This document shows, in pieces, positions 38,454 to 47,976 of a DNA stretch of 64,000 bases. The stretch covers positions 7,035,501 through 7,099,500 of the forward strand of contig NZ_CP121695.1 in assembly GCF_029761915.1 (NCBI RefSeq), in the 5' to 3' direction. Each line of letters begins with the position of its first letter. Positions within the stretch are counted from its first letter, which is position 1. A program made the translations under genes and the position numbers. The notes below the pieces were generated by a model, which was not told the DNA's origin, made no database searches, and saw only the letters and a program-made list of their open reading frames with translations. This DNA is from Bradyrhizobium sp. CB1650. GTDB lineage: Bacteria; Pseudomonadota; Alphaproteobacteria; Rhizobiales; Xanthobacteraceae.

Positions 38454-39206
38454 ATGGCAAAGCCGGCAGTGGTTGTGGTGGGCGCGGACAAGGGCGGGGT
38501 CGGCAAGACCACGGTGTCGCGTACGTTGCTCGATTATTTTTCCGCCAACAACGTGCCGACGCGCGCGTTCGACACGGAATCGCCGCGCGGGACGCTGAAG
38601 CGCTTCCACCCGGAGATCACCGAGATCGTCGACATGATGACGACGGCCGATCAGATGAAGATCTTCGACACGCTCAACGCGGCGAGCCCGTCGGTGACCG
38701 TGATCGACGTGCGCGCCGGCCTGCTCTCGCCGGCGCTGGCCTCGCTGCGCGACATCGGTTTCCTGGACGCCGCCAAGGCGGGCCAGATCACCTTCGCGGT
38801 GTTCCACATCCTCGGCCCCTCGATCGCCTCACTGGACGAGATCGCCGAGACCGCAGGCTTCATGACCGGCGCGAAATATTTCCTGGTGAAGAACTTCATC
38901 AACGACACCCAGTTCTTCCAGTGGGACCAGTCGACCTACAATTCCTATTTCCACCGCATCAAGGACGCCACCGAGCTGACCATCCCCAAGCTCAACGAAA
39001 TGGCCTATGAACAGGTCGAGGTTTCGTCCGTTCCATTCCTGAAGTTCGTTGCCAACAAGGGGATGAACGACGAAGCCGCGAACTATTCCTTCGTGCTGCG
39101 CGGCTATGTCCGGCACTGGCTGGCGAACGTCTGGAGCGAGTTCGACCGCATCCGGCTGACCGACATCGTCGGCTCCAAGCCCGCGGCCCGCAGCAGCGAA
39201 AAATAG
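38454..39206 (+). CDS. ParA/MinD-like P-loop ATPase, role unknown
   Basis: A 250-residue SIMIBI-class ATPase. The deviant Walker A is complete, ADKGGVGKTTVSR at residues 11-23, including the signature Lys of ParA/MinD proteins. The second motif is at TVIDVRAGLLSPAL. The C-terminal half does not match a named family I know. It is followed after 62 nt by another P-loop protein of similar size. Possible roles are positioning or partitioning of a cargo, but no adjacent partner such as ParB is present. Confidence 0.75.
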   Translation: MAKPAVVVVGADKGGVGKTTVSRTLLDYFSANNVPTRAFDTESPRGTLKRFHPEITEIVDMMTTADQMKIFDTLNAASPSVTVIDVRAGLLSPALASLRDIGFLDAAKAGQITFAVFHILGPSIASLDEIAETAGFMTGAKYFLVKNFINDTQFFQWDQSTYNSYFHRIKDATELTIPKLNEMAYEQVEVSSVPFLKFVANKGMNDEAANYSFVLRGYVRHWLANVWSEFDRIRLTDIVGSKPAARSSEK

Positions 39207-39268
39207 TTGCGCAGCACGGGTGGATACGGCTGGATTGGGCACTGAGTTCGCTCAGATAATAGCTCGTG

Positions 39269-39937
39269 ATGTCTGCAACGCCCGTCTACATCATCTGCTC
39301 GCCCCGCCCGCAGGTCGGCAAGACGCTGCTGGCGCGGCTGCTCGCCGAATTCCTGCTGCTCAAGAACGGCGACGTCGCGGCCTTCGACGTCAATCTGAAG
39401 GAACCGTCGCTGCTCGACTATCTGCCGAAGATCACCGAGACGGCCGACGTGATCGACACGTACGGCAAGATGCAGCTCATGGACCGCGTCATCGTCGATG
39501 ACGGCCTCGCCAAGGTGATCGACCTCGGCTTCCACGCCTTTGACGAGTTCTTCAAGATGACCGACGAGATCGGTCTGTTGAAGGAGGCCGCCCGCCGCCA
39601 TGTCGCTCCCATGATCCTGTTCGTTGCCGACACCGACCGCGTCTCGGCGCGTGCGCATGAGATGCTGCGTGGACAGATCCCGCGGATGAACCTGATCACG
39701 GTGGACAACGAACACGTCGTGCGCGGCGAGCTGCCGCCCACGATGGAAGGCGGCCGGGTGTTCCGGCTACCGGCCCTCCCCGGCTTCCTGAAGACCTATA
39801 TCGACCGGCTGAACTTCTCCTTCACCGGCTATTTGCGCCAGGAGAAGGATTCGTCCACCGAGCTGCACCAATGGATTCGGCGGAACTATCTCGCCTTCCG
39901 CGAGCTCGAGCTCAGCCTGATCCTGCAGCAATCCTAG
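39269..39937 (+). CDS. second P-loop ATPase-like protein of the tandem
   Basis: A 222-residue protein with the P-loop SPRPQVGKTLLAR near residue 10. Unlike its neighbour it lacks the ParA signature Lys (PQ replaces KG). A likely Walker-B-like strand is RVIVDDGLAKVIDLGFHAF or MILFVADTD. I use the ATG at 39269; a GTG lies one codon upstream. No family was recognised. It is probably a diverged partner of the upstream ATPase, possibly regulatory. Confidence 0.65.
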   Translation: MSATPVYIICSPRPQVGKTLLARLLAEFLLLKNGDVAAFDVNLKEPSLLDYLPKITETADVIDTYGKMQLMDRVIVDDGLAKVIDLGFHAFDEFFKMTDEIGLLKEAARRHVAPMILFVADTDRVSARAHEMLRGQIPRMNLITVDNEHVVRGELPPTMEGGRVFRLPALPGFLKTYIDRLNFSFTGYLRQEKDSSTELHQWIRRNYLAFRELELSLILQQS

Positions 39938-39983
39938 AGATATTTTATCCGGGCAATATCGCGGACCAGCCGCCCGCGGTCGC

Positions 39984-40523
39984 TCAGTGCCCCTCGAACG
40001 TCATCAGCGTGCGGACCGGCACGTCCATGGCGCGCAGCTTGGCTGCGCCGCCGAGCTCGGGCAGGTCGATGATGAAGCAGGCGGCAATCACATTGGCACC
40101 GATCTGCCTCAGCAGCTTCACCGCGCCCTCCGCGGTGCCGCCGGTGGCAATGAGATCGTCGACCAGGATCACGCGTTCGCCGGGCGCGACGGCGTCGACA
40201 TGCATCTCCATCTCGTCGATGCCATACTCCAGCGAATAGGCGATGCGCACCGTGGTGTGCGGCAGCTTGCCCTTCTTCCGGATCGGCACGAAGCCGGCGG
40301 AGAGCTGATGCGCCACCGCGCCGCCGAGGATGAAGCCGCGCGCCTCCATGCCGGCGACCTTGTCGATCTTGTTGCCGGCCCAGGGATGCACGAGCTGGTC
40401 GACCGCACGGCGGAAGGCGCGCGCGTCGGCGAGTAGCGTGGTGATGTCGCGGAACATGATCCCGGGCTTTGGATAGTCGGGAATCGTGCGGACGCTGGCC
40501 TTCAGATCGTGGTCAAAAGTCAT
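39984..40523 (-). CDS. apt: adenine phosphoribosyltransferase
   Basis: A purine salvage enzyme that makes AMP from adenine and PRPP. The PRPP-binding motif [20 protein letters not shown] is complete, and [18 protein letters not shown] is the typical APRT N-terminal segment. The length of 179 residues is standard. It converges on the ATPase tandem and lies upstream of a foldback repeat. Confidence 0.96.
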   Translation of the reverse strand: MTFDHDLKASVRTIPDYPKPGIMFRDITTLLADARAFRRAVDQLVHPWAGNKIDKVAGMEARGFILGGAVAHQLSAGFVPIRKKGKLPHTTVRIAYSLEYGIDEMEMHVDAVAPGERVILVDDLIATGGTAEGAVKLLRQIGANVIAACFIIDLPELGGAAKLRAMDVPVRTLMTFEGH

Positions 40524-40540
40524 TGGTGTTCCATCTCAGT

Positions 40541-40623
40541 TGTCATTCCGGGGCGGCTCGAAGAGCCGAACCCGGAATCTCGAGATTCCGGGTCTGGTGC
40601 TTACGCACTATCCCGGAATGACG
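40541..40623. repeat. TGTCATTCCGGGG-type inverted repeat, third copy
   Basis: TGTCATTCCGGGG at 40541 pairs with the less perfect CCCGGAATGACG ending at 40623; ACCCGGAATCTCGAGATTCCGGGT is an inner palindrome. It separates apt from trpE(G). Confidence 0.82.
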
Positions 40624-40640
40624 AGCATGAAAGCATGCAC

Positions 40641-42806
40641 TCAATTCGTCCTCGCTTCCAGCCGGAACGCGTTCTCGACGATGCGCAGGCCGACCTCGCC
40701 GCCCAGCGACATCAGCGATTCCGGGTGGAATTGCACGCCGGCGACCGGCAGCGTCTTATGCTCCAGCGCCATGGCGACGCCATCCTCGGTGCTGGCGGTT
40801 ACGGTCAGAACATCCGGCATGCTGTCGCGCTCGACATAGAGCGAATGATAGCGGCCGATCACGATCTCGTTCGGCAGATTGCGCATCAGGCGACCACCGC
40901 GCACCTGCACCCGCGAGGGCCGGCCATGGGCGGGATGCGCCAGTTGCCCGAGCTCGCCGCCAAAGTATTCGCCGATCGCCTGCACGCCGAGGCAGACGCC
41001 GAACACCGGCAGCTTCTTCTCCAGCGCCGCGTCGATCGTCTTCCTGATCCCGAAATCCTCCGGCCGTCCCGGCCCGGGCGACAGCACCAGCAGATCCCAC
41101 TTCCTCTGCTCGAGCATGTCGAGCGCATGCACATAGCGCACCACCGTGACGCTGGCGCCGACCTGACGGAAATAGTCGGCGAGCATGTGCACGAAGCTGT
41201 CGTCGTGGTCGATCAGCAGCACCTGCTTGCCCGAGCCGGTCGCATCGGGCGCGAAGGTCGACAGCGGTTTTGGCGGATCACCGCGCAAGGCCTGGAACAG
41301 GGCGGCCGCCTTCACCTGGCATTCGCGGTCCTCCGAGGCGGGATCTGAATCGAACAGGCAGGTGGCGCCGACGCGCACCTCGGCGAGGCCATCCTTCATC
41401 CGGATGGTGCGGATGGTGAGGCCGGTATTGATGCTGCCGTCGAAATTCACCGCGCCGATGGCGCCGGCGTACCAGCGCCGCGGCGAACGCTCGTGATCCT
41501 CGACGAATTGCATGGCCCAGAGCTTTGGCGCGCCGGTCACCGTCACCGCCCAGGCATGGGTGAGGAACGCATCGAGCGCATCGAAGCCCGGGCGCAGCAC
41601 GCCCTCGACATGATCGACGGTGTGGAAGAGCTTCGAATAGGTCTCGATCTGGCGGCGCGCCAGCACCTTGATCGTGCCGGGGACGCAGACGCGCGCCTTG
41701 TCGTTGCGGTCGACATCGGTGCACATGTTGAGCTCGAACTCGTCCTTTTCCGAGTTCAGGAGCTGGCGGATCTGCTCGGCGTCTCCGATCGCATCGGTGC
41801 CGCGCGCGATGGTGCCCGAGATCGGGCAGGTTTCGACGCGGCGCCCGTCGGAGCGCACGAACATTTCCGGCGACGCCGACACCAGGAACTCGCCGTCGCC
41901 GAGATTCATCAACGCGCCGTAGGGCGACGGGTTGATGACGCAGAGACGCTGGAAAACTTCGGCCGGCGAGCGCTCACACGGTTCTGCGAAAAGTTGTCCC
42001 GGCACCGCCTCGAACAAGTCGCCGCGCGCAAACGCCGCGCGCGCCGTCTCCACCGTCGCCTGATACTCGCCGGGTGCGTGATCGGCAAAGCCCTGACGTG
42101 GCGTCTTCAGGTAGGGGCTGTCGGCCGTCTCGTGCGGCATGCCTTCCGTTGATTTGCCCTTCCAGGCGAAATCGTAGGTCAGGACCACGCCGCGGCCGGT
42201 GGCACGGTCATAGGCAAGCAGGCGATCGGGGACATAGAGCACGATGTCGCGCTGGTCCTGCTCGCGCGCGCGCTTCTGCACCAGGTCCTCGATCTGGAAC
42301 ACGAGGTCGTAGGCGAAGGCGCCGAGCAGGCCGAGCAGCGCATCGTCATTGGCGGAGAAGGCGGCGATGAGATCGCGCACCAGCGACATCACGCTGGCGC
42401 GCCGCGTGCGCTGGTCTTCCTCGACCGGGGCATCGCCGCGGATGATGTGGCCGGACAGGCGCGAGGCGGTCCTCTCGGAGATCACCACGCAAGGCTCGCG
42501 CAAGACGTCGCCGAGGAAGGCGATCAGCACCTGCCCGCGCCCGTTCAGCGCTTCGAGGGTGAAGTTGAAGCCGACCGTCTCGAGCTTGAGCGGCGGGTCG
42601 GAGAAGCCGAGGTCAAAACTCTCGTAGCGGCCGGGCACGGTCGTGCCCGAGGACAGCACCACGCCGCGGCGGCGGTCGAGCAGGCTGATGAGATCGTCGA
42701 GCCTGTTGGCGCCGCCGGTGAACTGCTCCACCACACGCGTGACGGCAAGGCCGGCGCGGGTTAGATAGTCGCTTCTGGCCGGAAGGGCAAAAACGGTCCT
42801 GTTCAT
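40641..42806 (-). CDS. trpE(G): anthranilate synthase, fused TrpE-TrpG
   Basis: A single 721-residue chain makes anthranilate from chorismate and glutamine, the first step of tryptophan synthesis. The first about 500 residues are the TrpE/chorismate-binding part (FLVSASPEMFVRSDG, CPISGTIARG, FELNMCTDVDRNDKARVC). The last about 190 are the class-I amidotransferase, with the nucleophile in FGVCLGVQAIGEYF and His/Glu in VQFHPESLMS. The fusion is typical of Rhizobiales and Azospirillum. A trpL-type leader with two Trp codons precedes it, indicating attenuation. Confidence 0.96.
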   Translation of the reverse strand: MNRTVFALPARSDYLTRAGLAVTRVVEQFTGGANRLDDLISLLDRRRGVVLSSGTTVPGRYESFDLGFSDPPLKLETVGFNFTLEALNGRGQVLIAFLGDVLREPCVVISERTASRLSGHIIRGDAPVEEDQRTRRASVMSLVRDLIAAFSANDDALLGLLGAFAYDLVFQIEDLVQKRAREQDQRDIVLYVPDRLLAYDRATGRGVVLTYDFAWKGKSTEGMPHETADSPYLKTPRQGFADHAPGEYQATVETARAAFARGDLFEAVPGQLFAEPCERSPAEVFQRLCVINPSPYGALMNLGDGEFLVSASPEMFVRSDGRRVETCPISGTIARGTDAIGDAEQIRQLLNSEKDEFELNMCTDVDRNDKARVCVPGTIKVLARRQIETYSKLFHTVDHVEGVLRPGFDALDAFLTHAWAVTVTGAPKLWAMQFVEDHERSPRRWYAGAIGAVNFDGSINTGLTIRTIRMKDGLAEVRVGATCLFDSDPASEDRECQVKAAALFQALRGDPPKPLSTFAPDATGSGKQVLLIDHDDSFVHMLADYFRQVGASVTVVRYVHALDMLEQRKWDLLVLSPGPGRPEDFGIRKTIDAALEKKLPVFGVCLGVQAIGEYFGGELGQLAHPAHGRPSRVQVRGGRLMRNLPNEIVIGRYHSLYVERDSMPDVLTVTASTEDGVAMALEHKTLPVAGVQFHPESLMSLGGEVGLRIVENAFRLEARTN

Positions 42807-42905
42807 GTGATCCTCTTGGGCTCCTCTTACGAGACTTGCCGAGGGAACGCCACACAGGACAAACGATCAGGCCGCCGCACTGCGTTGGCGACCTTCGACG
42901 ATTTT

Positions 42906-42945
42906 GAGAAAAGAAATCGCACCGGCCACCTCTTTAGGAGGTGCG
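42906..42945 (-). terminator. trpE(G) attenuator hairpin
   Basis: On the minus strand CGCACC (42945-42940) pairs with GGTGCG (42923-42918), followed by ATTTCTTTTC, a U-rich tract. The left arm abuts the two Trp codons of the leader peptide and the hairpin loop holds its stop codon. A second hairpin, AGGTCGCC/GGCGGCCT at 42894-42869, lies downstream and could be the actual terminator or part of an alternative fold. Confidence 0.65.
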
Positions 42946-42981
42946 CCACCAACGACGGGCTGGGCAAACGGCGGTGCTCAT
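42934..42981 (-). CDS. trpL: trpL leader peptide (15 residues, two Trp)
   Basis: On the minus strand an ATG at 42981 opens MSTAVCPARRWWRTS followed by TAA at 42936-42934. Two consecutive Trp codons near the end, next to a terminator-like hairpin and upstream of trpE(G), are the diagnostic pattern of a tryptophan attenuator. The predicted start site lies at the ATG itself, so the transcript may be leaderless, as I recall for the Sinorhizobium trpL RNA. That point is inference. Confidence 0.8.
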   Translation of the reverse strand: MSTAVCPARRWWRTS

Positions 42982-42987
42982 GGGGAA

Positions 42988-43016
42988 CTAACACCATGGC
43001 ACGGGGGCGGCGTCAA
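42988..43016 (-). promoter_or_regulatory. promoter of trpL-trpE(G)
   Basis: On the minus strand TTGACG (43016-43011) and TGTTAG (42993-42988) are separated by 17 nt, a good housekeeping-sigma spacing. A transcription start 7 nt downstream of the -10 falls on the A of the trpL ATG. Confidence 0.6.
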
Positions 43017-43067
43017 GGGCGAGCCGAGCCTCCCCGGTCGTCGAAATGGTACAGACCAGATTGCGGA

Positions 43068-44291
43068 TCATGCCTGGATCCGCATGCTGTCTCGACCAGC
43101 GGCTGCCTCTGCGGCATGACGCTCGATTTCGGCTCGCGTTACCGTGAGCGCGGCCTTGCCGTCAGATCCGACGAAGTCGGCGCGGTCGCCCAAGGTTGCC
43201 ACCATAACGCAGGTCTGCCCGGTGATCGCATACCATGCCGCCCAGTCGTCGCTCACTCTCAGCGCCGTGATCTGCGCAGCTGGATCCAGATCCGACTTTC
43301 CCAGCAACAAATCGATGGCTTCGGCCGCCAGGTTTTGCTCTGCGATTCTCGAGAAGTTCCGAATCGTGTCAGCCTCGACAACAGATAGCCGCGCGCCCAC
43401 CAGGGGCGGCGGAAAGCTCTTCAAAATTTCATGCATTTCCGCAGGCCTCGGCCTCTGATCGCCCGGGCCGTATTCATAAAGTTGTCCACCCGCTTCCTCA
43501 TAGACGCACAGTCGCGAGCCCTTGTCGGTCTTAACGCCGAAGGCCATGCATTGCTGCCCTGCCACCTCCATATTGCTTCCTGGAAGAACCATGAGCTTGA
43601 GCTCTGGCTCGGGCGCCACCGCCCCGCATGCCGCCGCCACCGTGATTTGCAAGCTGTCGGTCATCTGGAAGCTGATCCGGTGAACGCTTCGCCAGATCCG
43701 GCGGTGCGACCGATGCGGGTGAAGTTGCGCAAGCCGCTCGATTTCGGAAGCGTACTGCTCCTGCGCGACGGCGTGCAATTCGGGCCAGCTTGCGATCCAT
43801 CGAGCCGCAAGTTCTGTTATGGGTTGCTGTCGTTCTGCCTCATAGAAGCGGCGATCAAGCGCATTGAGCGCCGCAGCGCGCTTTCCGAATCCGCTTTGCA
43901 GCGCAGCCTCCCCGGGGTGTTCCTCCACCCAGGCCATCATCTCTCGCAAGATCTGGTGCTGCGCGCTCGCTCCCATAGCCTTCAGTCCCGCGAGCGCATC
44001 GCCAGACGTCGTCGGAAGCATCGCGATGCCCGTGTTGCCGATGAACTGACTGTGACCGCCGTTGTTGACCTGAGCGAGATAGTAGTCAGCGTGATAGGCC
44101 TGCATAGCCACAGCCGGCAGCTCACGTCCCGTGTAGACGCCGACGCGTTGAATTTCGTTGACGTAATCGACCACCGCGCAGGTCAGATAATCAGCCTTCT
44201 CGGTATCCCGAGCCGCTTCCAGTGCACTACGAGGCACGACAACCGTTGCTAAGCGGCCTCCTTCGATCATCACGCCTCCCGTACCCGCCAT
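43068..44291 (-). CDS. DUF4375/DMP19-like domain protein
   Basis: A 407-residue cytosolic protein without a signal peptide. The region around residues 65-100 matches the DMP19/DUF4375 pattern (HADYYLAQVNNGGHSQFIGN). The C-terminal 200 residues are a separate alpha/beta-looking region with no recognised motif. I give the ATG at 44291; an ATG at 44270 preceded by GGGAGG is a good alternative. Its function is unknown. It lies upstream of the trpL promoter on the same strand, but the predicted promoter separates the two transcription units. Confidence 0.7.
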   Translation of the reverse strand: MAGTGGVMIEGGRLATVVVPRSALEAARDTEKADYLTCAVVDYVNEIQRVGVYTGRELPAVAMQAYHADYYLAQVNNGGHSQFIGNTGIAMLPTTSGDALAGLKAMGASAQHQILREMMAWVEEHPGEAALQSGFGKRAAALNALDRRFYEAERQQPITELAARWIASWPELHAVAQEQYASEIERLAQLHPHRSHRRIWRSVHRISFQMTDSLQITVAAACGAVAPEPELKLMVLPGSNMEVAGQQCMAFGVKTDKGSRLCVYEEAGGQLYEYGPGDQRPRPAEMHEILKSFPPPLVGARLSVVEADTIRNFSRIAEQNLAAEAIDLLLGKSDLDPAAQITALRVSDDWAAWYAITGQTCVMVATLGDRADFVGSDGKAALTVTRAEIERHAAEAAAGRDSMRIQA

Positions 44292-44385
44292 GGCGAAGTG
44301 CCATTTAACTACGTCTTATGGTTGCAGAAGACAATTGCACGCGGCAAGAGGCGCCCGGCGGCCTTGCGCGCTGCAGGCTGCACCC

Positions 44386-45060
44386 CTACCCCAGATGCTT
44401 CCTGAAAAACTCCGTCGCCCGGCCCCAGGCGAGCTCGGCGGCCTCGCGGTCGTGCACCGCCTGGCGCTGCTCGTTGACGAAGGCGTGCTCGGCGTCATAG
44501 CGGAACAGCTCCAGCGATTTACCGGCCGCCTTCATGCCCTTTTCGAAGGCATCCACCACCTGCGGCGTACACCAGTCGTCCTTGTTGGCGAAGTGGGCCT
44601 GGAGCGGAATCTTGACGTCGGCAGGCTTGGCCGCCTGCTCCGGCGGGATGCCGTAGAACACGACGCCAGCCGCAAGCTCCGGGATCCTGGCGGCGCCGAT
44701 GATGGTCACCGCGCCGCCGAGGCAGAAGCCCGTCAGGCCGACCTTGGCACCATTGCGGGAAAGATATTGTGTAGCGCCGCGCACGGTCTGCGTGGTCAAG
44801 TCCATGAAGTCGAGCGAGTTCATTTCCTTGTTGGCGCTCTCGGTGTCGTGATACGGCACCACCTTGCCCTTGTAGAGATCGGGCGCCAGGGCGTCGAAAC
44901 CGGCCAGCGCAAAGCGGTCGCAGAGGCCCTTGATCTGGTCCGACAGCCCCCACCACTCCTGGATCACGACGACGCCCGGCGCATTGCCGCGCGCGGCGTT
45001 GGCGAGATAGCCCGATGCATCCTTGCCGTCAGGGCGCTTGAAGGTGATGACGGTTCCCAT
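44386..45060 (-). CDS. dienelactone hydrolase family protein
   Basis: A 224-residue alpha/beta hydrolase of the DLH type. The nucleophile is a Cys in GFCLGGAVTI, with Asp in KDDWCTP and His in DAEHAF completing the C-D-H triad. VVVIQEWWGL near residue 35 is the family's oxyanion/Glu region. GGAGG on the minus strand lies just before the ATG at 45060. The substrate is likely a dienelactone or related ester, but paralogues vary. Confidence 0.92.
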   Translation of the reverse strand: MGTVITFKRPDGKDASGYLANAARGNAPGVVVIQEWWGLSDQIKGLCDRFALAGFDALAPDLYKGKVVPYHDTESANKEMNSLDFMDLTTQTVRGATQYLSRNGAKVGLTGFCLGGAVTIIGAARIPELAAGVVFYGIPPEQAAKPADVKIPLQAHFANKDDWCTPQVVDAFEKGMKAAGKSLELFRYDAEHAFVNEQRQAVHDREAAELAWGRATEFFRKHLG

Positions 45061-45145
45061 GTTGTCCTCCGACGATGTTCTGGGGGCGGTTGGCGGTATT
45101 TTGGCCGGTGGGCGCGCGATAGGCAATCGCACCAAACAACACACT

Positions 45146-45259
45146 CTCGTGCCCCGGATGCTGCGCAGCGCACCGCGCTTGCGGCGTGACAGCCACGCGC
45201 ACCCTGGGTCCCGGCTCTGCGCAGCAGCGCTGCACGCTGCAGCGCGTCCGGGACACGAG
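45146..45259. repeat. CTCGTGCCCCGGA-type inverted repeat
   Basis: CTCGTGCCCCGGA at 45146 pairs with TCCGGGACACGAG ending at 45259; GCTGCGCAGCGC and GCGCAGCAGCGCTGC are inner palindromes. It separates the dienelactone hydrolase gene from the fbcH terminator. Confidence 0.8.
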
Positions 45260-45269
45260 TTGCGGCAAC

Positions 45270-45296
45270 AAAAAAGCCCCTCGCGGGGGCTTTTCC
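45270..45296 (-). terminator. rho-independent terminator of fbcFH
   Basis: AAAAGCCCC-TCGCG-GGGGCTTTT (45272-45294) is a strong hairpin flanked by A's on the left and T's on the right, so on the minus strand a GC stem is followed by TTTTTT. It lies 25 nt beyond the fbcH stop codon and could also work in the opposite direction. Confidence 0.88.
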
Positions 45297-45319
45297 ATTT
45301 CTCGTCTCTTATTCGCCGC

Positions 45320-47383
45320 TCAGTGCGAGTCGGCCCAGACCTTCTTCTTGGTGAAGTACATCAGCCCCGCGAAGATGATCAGGAACACGAACACCTGGAA
45401 GCCCAGGCGCTTTCGCGCTTCCATGTGCGGCTCGGCGGTCCACATTAGGAAGGTGGTGACGTCCTTGGCGTACTGCGCGACCGTGGTGGGCGAACCGTCG
45501 TCATAGGTCACCTGACCGTCGCTGAGCGGCTTCGGCATCTTGATGGCGTGGCCCGGGAAGTACTTGTTGTAGTACGAGCCCTCCGGGATGGTCACACCCT
45601 CCGGCACCTTCTCTTCAAAGCCCTGAAGCACCGCCGCGACGTAGTCCGGCCCCTGCTCCTGGTACTGCGTGAAGAAGTCGAAGATGAACCAGGGGAAGCC
45701 GCGTTCGTAGGAGCGCGCCTTGGTGATCAGCGACAGGTCGGGCGGCGCCGCACCGCCGTTCGCCGCACGAGCCGCCTGCTCGTTCGGGAATGGCGAGGGG
45801 AAGTAGTCGGCTGGGCGGCCCGGGCGCTCGAACATGTCACCGGCATCATTCGGACCGTCCTTGATCTTGTACTCCGAGGCGAACGCCACCGCCTGTGCCG
45901 GCGAATAGCCGGGGCCGCCGGCTTCCGCGAGGTTGCGGAAGGCGACGAAGGACAGGCCGTGGCAGTTGGCGCAGACCTCCTTGTAGACCTTCAGCCCGCG
46001 CTGGAGCGCACCGCGGTCGAACTTGCCGAACGGACCTGCGAACGACCATTTGTTGGCTGGCGGCTTGTCGTTGCCTTCGGCGGCGCGGGCGTCCTGCAAC
46101 GTGCCGAGGAACAGCGCACCCGCAGCAACGAGCGTGACCGCGACGGAAGCCGCGACCTTACCGCCCCTGGCAAGCACCGCCTCCGAGATCGAGTTCGGCA
46201 CCGACCGCGGCGTCTCGATGCGCGAGAGCAGCGGCAGCACGATCAGGAAGTAGGCGAAGTAGCAGACCGTCAGGATGCGGCCGGCGATCACATAGATGCC
46301 CTCCGGCGGCTGTGCGCCGAGATAGCCGAGCAGCAGGCAGACCACGACGAAGATCCAGAAGAACTGCTTGGCGAGCGGACGGTACTTCGAGGACCTGGTC
46401 CTGGCGCTGTCGAGCCAGGGCAGGAAGCACAGGATGAGGATCGCCGAGAACATCGCGATGACGCCAGCGAGCTTGTTCGGGATCGAGCGCAGGATCGCGT
46501 AGAACGGCAGGTAATACCATTCCGGCACGATGTGCGGAGGCGTCACGCCAGGGTTCGCCGGGATGTAGTTGTCGGCGTCGCCGAGGTAGTTCGGCATGTA
46601 GAAGATGAACCAGGCGTAGAGGATCAAGAAGCAGGACACGCCGAACATGTCCTTGATGGTCGCATGCGGCGTGAACGGCACCGTGTCCTTTTCGGTCTTC
46701 GGTTCGACGCCGTCAGGATTGTTCTGGCCGGCGACGTGCAGCGCCCAGACGTGGAGCACGACGACGCCTGCGATCAGGAATGGCAGCAGGTAGTGCAGCG
46801 AGAAGAAGCGGTTCAGGGTCGGATTGCCGACCGAATAGCCGCCCCACAACAGCGTCACGATGCTCTCGCCGACATAGGGAATTGCGGAGAACAGGTTGGT
46901 GATGACGGTGGCGCCCCAGAAGCTCATCTGGCCCCACGGCAGCACGTAGCCCATGAAGCCGGTCGCCATCATCAGGAGATAGATGATGACGCCGAGGATC
47001 CACAGCACCTCGCGCGGCTCCTTGTACGACCCGTAATAGAGACCGCGGAACATGTGGACGTAGACGGCGAAGAAGAACATCGACGCCCCGACGGCGTGCA
47101 TGTTGCGCAGCAGCCAGCCATAGTTGACGTCGCGCACGATCAGCTCGACCGACTTGAAGGCCAGGTCGGCGTAGGGCGTGTAGTGCATCGCCAGGATCAC
47201 GCCGGTCAGGATCTGCATCCCGAGCATGAACGAGAGGATAGCGCCGAAGGTCCACCAGTAGTTCAGGTTACGCGGAGTGGGATAGGCGACGAAGGAAGAG
47301 TGGATGAGACCAATGATCGGCAGACGTCGCTCGATCCATTGCAAGGCCGGATTGCTCGGCTGGTAGTCGGATGGTCCGCTCAT
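45320..47383 (-). CDS. fbcH: cytochrome bc1 complex cytochrome b/c1 fusion
   Basis: A 687-residue polyprotein that supplies both cytochrome b and cytochrome c1 of ubiquinol:cytochrome c oxidoreductase. The cytochrome b part has haem histidines in [18 protein letters not shown] and [17 protein letters not shown] and the [13 protein letters not shown] quinol site. At about residue 450 comes a c1 signal peptide ([14 protein letters not shown], then AEG), the haem motif CANCH and a C-terminal anchor helix. The fusion is known from Bradyrhizobium, where the product is cleaved. It lies 62 nt after fbcF. Confidence 0.97.
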   Translation of the reverse strand: MSGPSDYQPSNPALQWIERRLPIIGLIHSSFVAYPTPRNLNYWWTFGAILSFMLGMQILTGVILAMHYTPYADLAFKSVELIVRDVNYGWLLRNMHAVGASMFFFAVYVHMFRGLYYGSYKEPREVLWILGVIIYLLMMATGFMGYVLPWGQMSFWGATVITNLFSAIPYVGESIVTLLWGGYSVGNPTLNRFFSLHYLLPFLIAGVVVLHVWALHVAGQNNPDGVEPKTEKDTVPFTPHATIKDMFGVSCFLILYAWFIFYMPNYLGDADNYIPANPGVTPPHIVPEWYYLPFYAILRSIPNKLAGVIAMFSAILILCFLPWLDSARTRSSKYRPLAKQFFWIFVVVCLLLGYLGAQPPEGIYVIAGRILTVCYFAYFLIVLPLLSRIETPRSVPNSISEAVLARGGKVAASVAVTLVAAGALFLGTLQDARAAEGNDKPPANKWSFAGPFGKFDRGALQRGLKVYKEVCANCHGLSFVAFRNLAEAGGPGYSPAQAVAFASEYKIKDGPNDAGDMFERPGRPADYFPSPFPNEQAARAANGGAAPPDLSLITKARSYERGFPWFIFDFFTQYQEQGPDYVAAVLQGFEEKVPEGVTIPEGSYYNKYFPGHAIKMPKPLSDGQVTYDDGSPTTVAQYAKDVTTFLMWTAEPHMEARKRLGFQVFVFLIIFAGLMYFTKKKVWADSH

Positions 47384-47445
47384 GATGCGATCCTGAGGAA
47401 ATAAAACGACGTGACGGCGCGAAGCTTCGGACGAAGGCCCGAGGC

Positions 47446-47976
47446 TCAGCCGATCTGAATTTTGGTGTCGGAGACGAACTGGTAGGGCGGCACCGCCAGG
47501 TTGGCAGGCGCGGGCCCCTGGCGGATACGGCCGGACGTGTCGTACTGCGAACCGTGGCACGGGCAGAAGAAGCCGTCGTAATTGCCCTCATGGGCGATCG
47601 GGATACAGCCGAGATGGGTGCAGATGCCGATCACGACCAGCCACTGATCGTGGCCGGACTTGACCCGGGCCTCGTCGCTCTGGGGATCGGGCAGGCTCGC
47701 CACGGGTACGGCGCGCGCTTCCTCGATCTGCTTCTTGGTGCGATGGCTGATGTAGATTGGCTTGCCGCGCCAAAACACCTTGATGTCCTGGCCCTCGGCG
47801 ATCGGGCTGAGATCGACCTCGATCGGCGCGCCGGCGGCGATCGTAGAGGCATCCGGATTCATCTGGGAAATGAACGGCCAAAGCGCTCCTGCGCCCCCCA
47901 CTGCGGCCGCTGCCCCCGTTGCAACGAATAGGAAATCACGGCGTGTCGGATGATCCGCCGAAGACGCTGTCGTCAC
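47446..47976 (-). CDS. fbcF: Rieske iron-sulphur subunit of cytochrome bc1
   Basis: A 176-residue Rieske protein. The N-terminus has a twin-arginine signal ([18 protein letters not shown]), and the cluster ligands are in CTHLGC and CPCHGSQYD. The start is GTG at 47976. It is the first gene of the fbcFH operon, which transfers electrons from ubiquinol to cytochrome c and feeds all cytochrome-oxidase respiration in Bradyrhizobium, including that in nodules. The region upstream is shared with the divergent trmL gene. Confidence 0.96.
   Translation of the reverse strand: MTTASSADHPTRRDFLFVATGAAAAVGGAGALWPFISQMNPDASTIAAGAPIEVDLSPIAEGQDIKVFWRGKPIYISHRTKKQIEEARAVPVASLPDPQSDEARVKSGHDQWLVVIGICTHLGCIPIAHEGNYDGFFCPCHGSQYDTSGRIRQGPAPANLAVPPYQFVSDTKIQIG

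Noticed and set aside
45548..47404. 618-residue plus-strand open frame
   Set aside because: It is the antisense shadow of fbcH.
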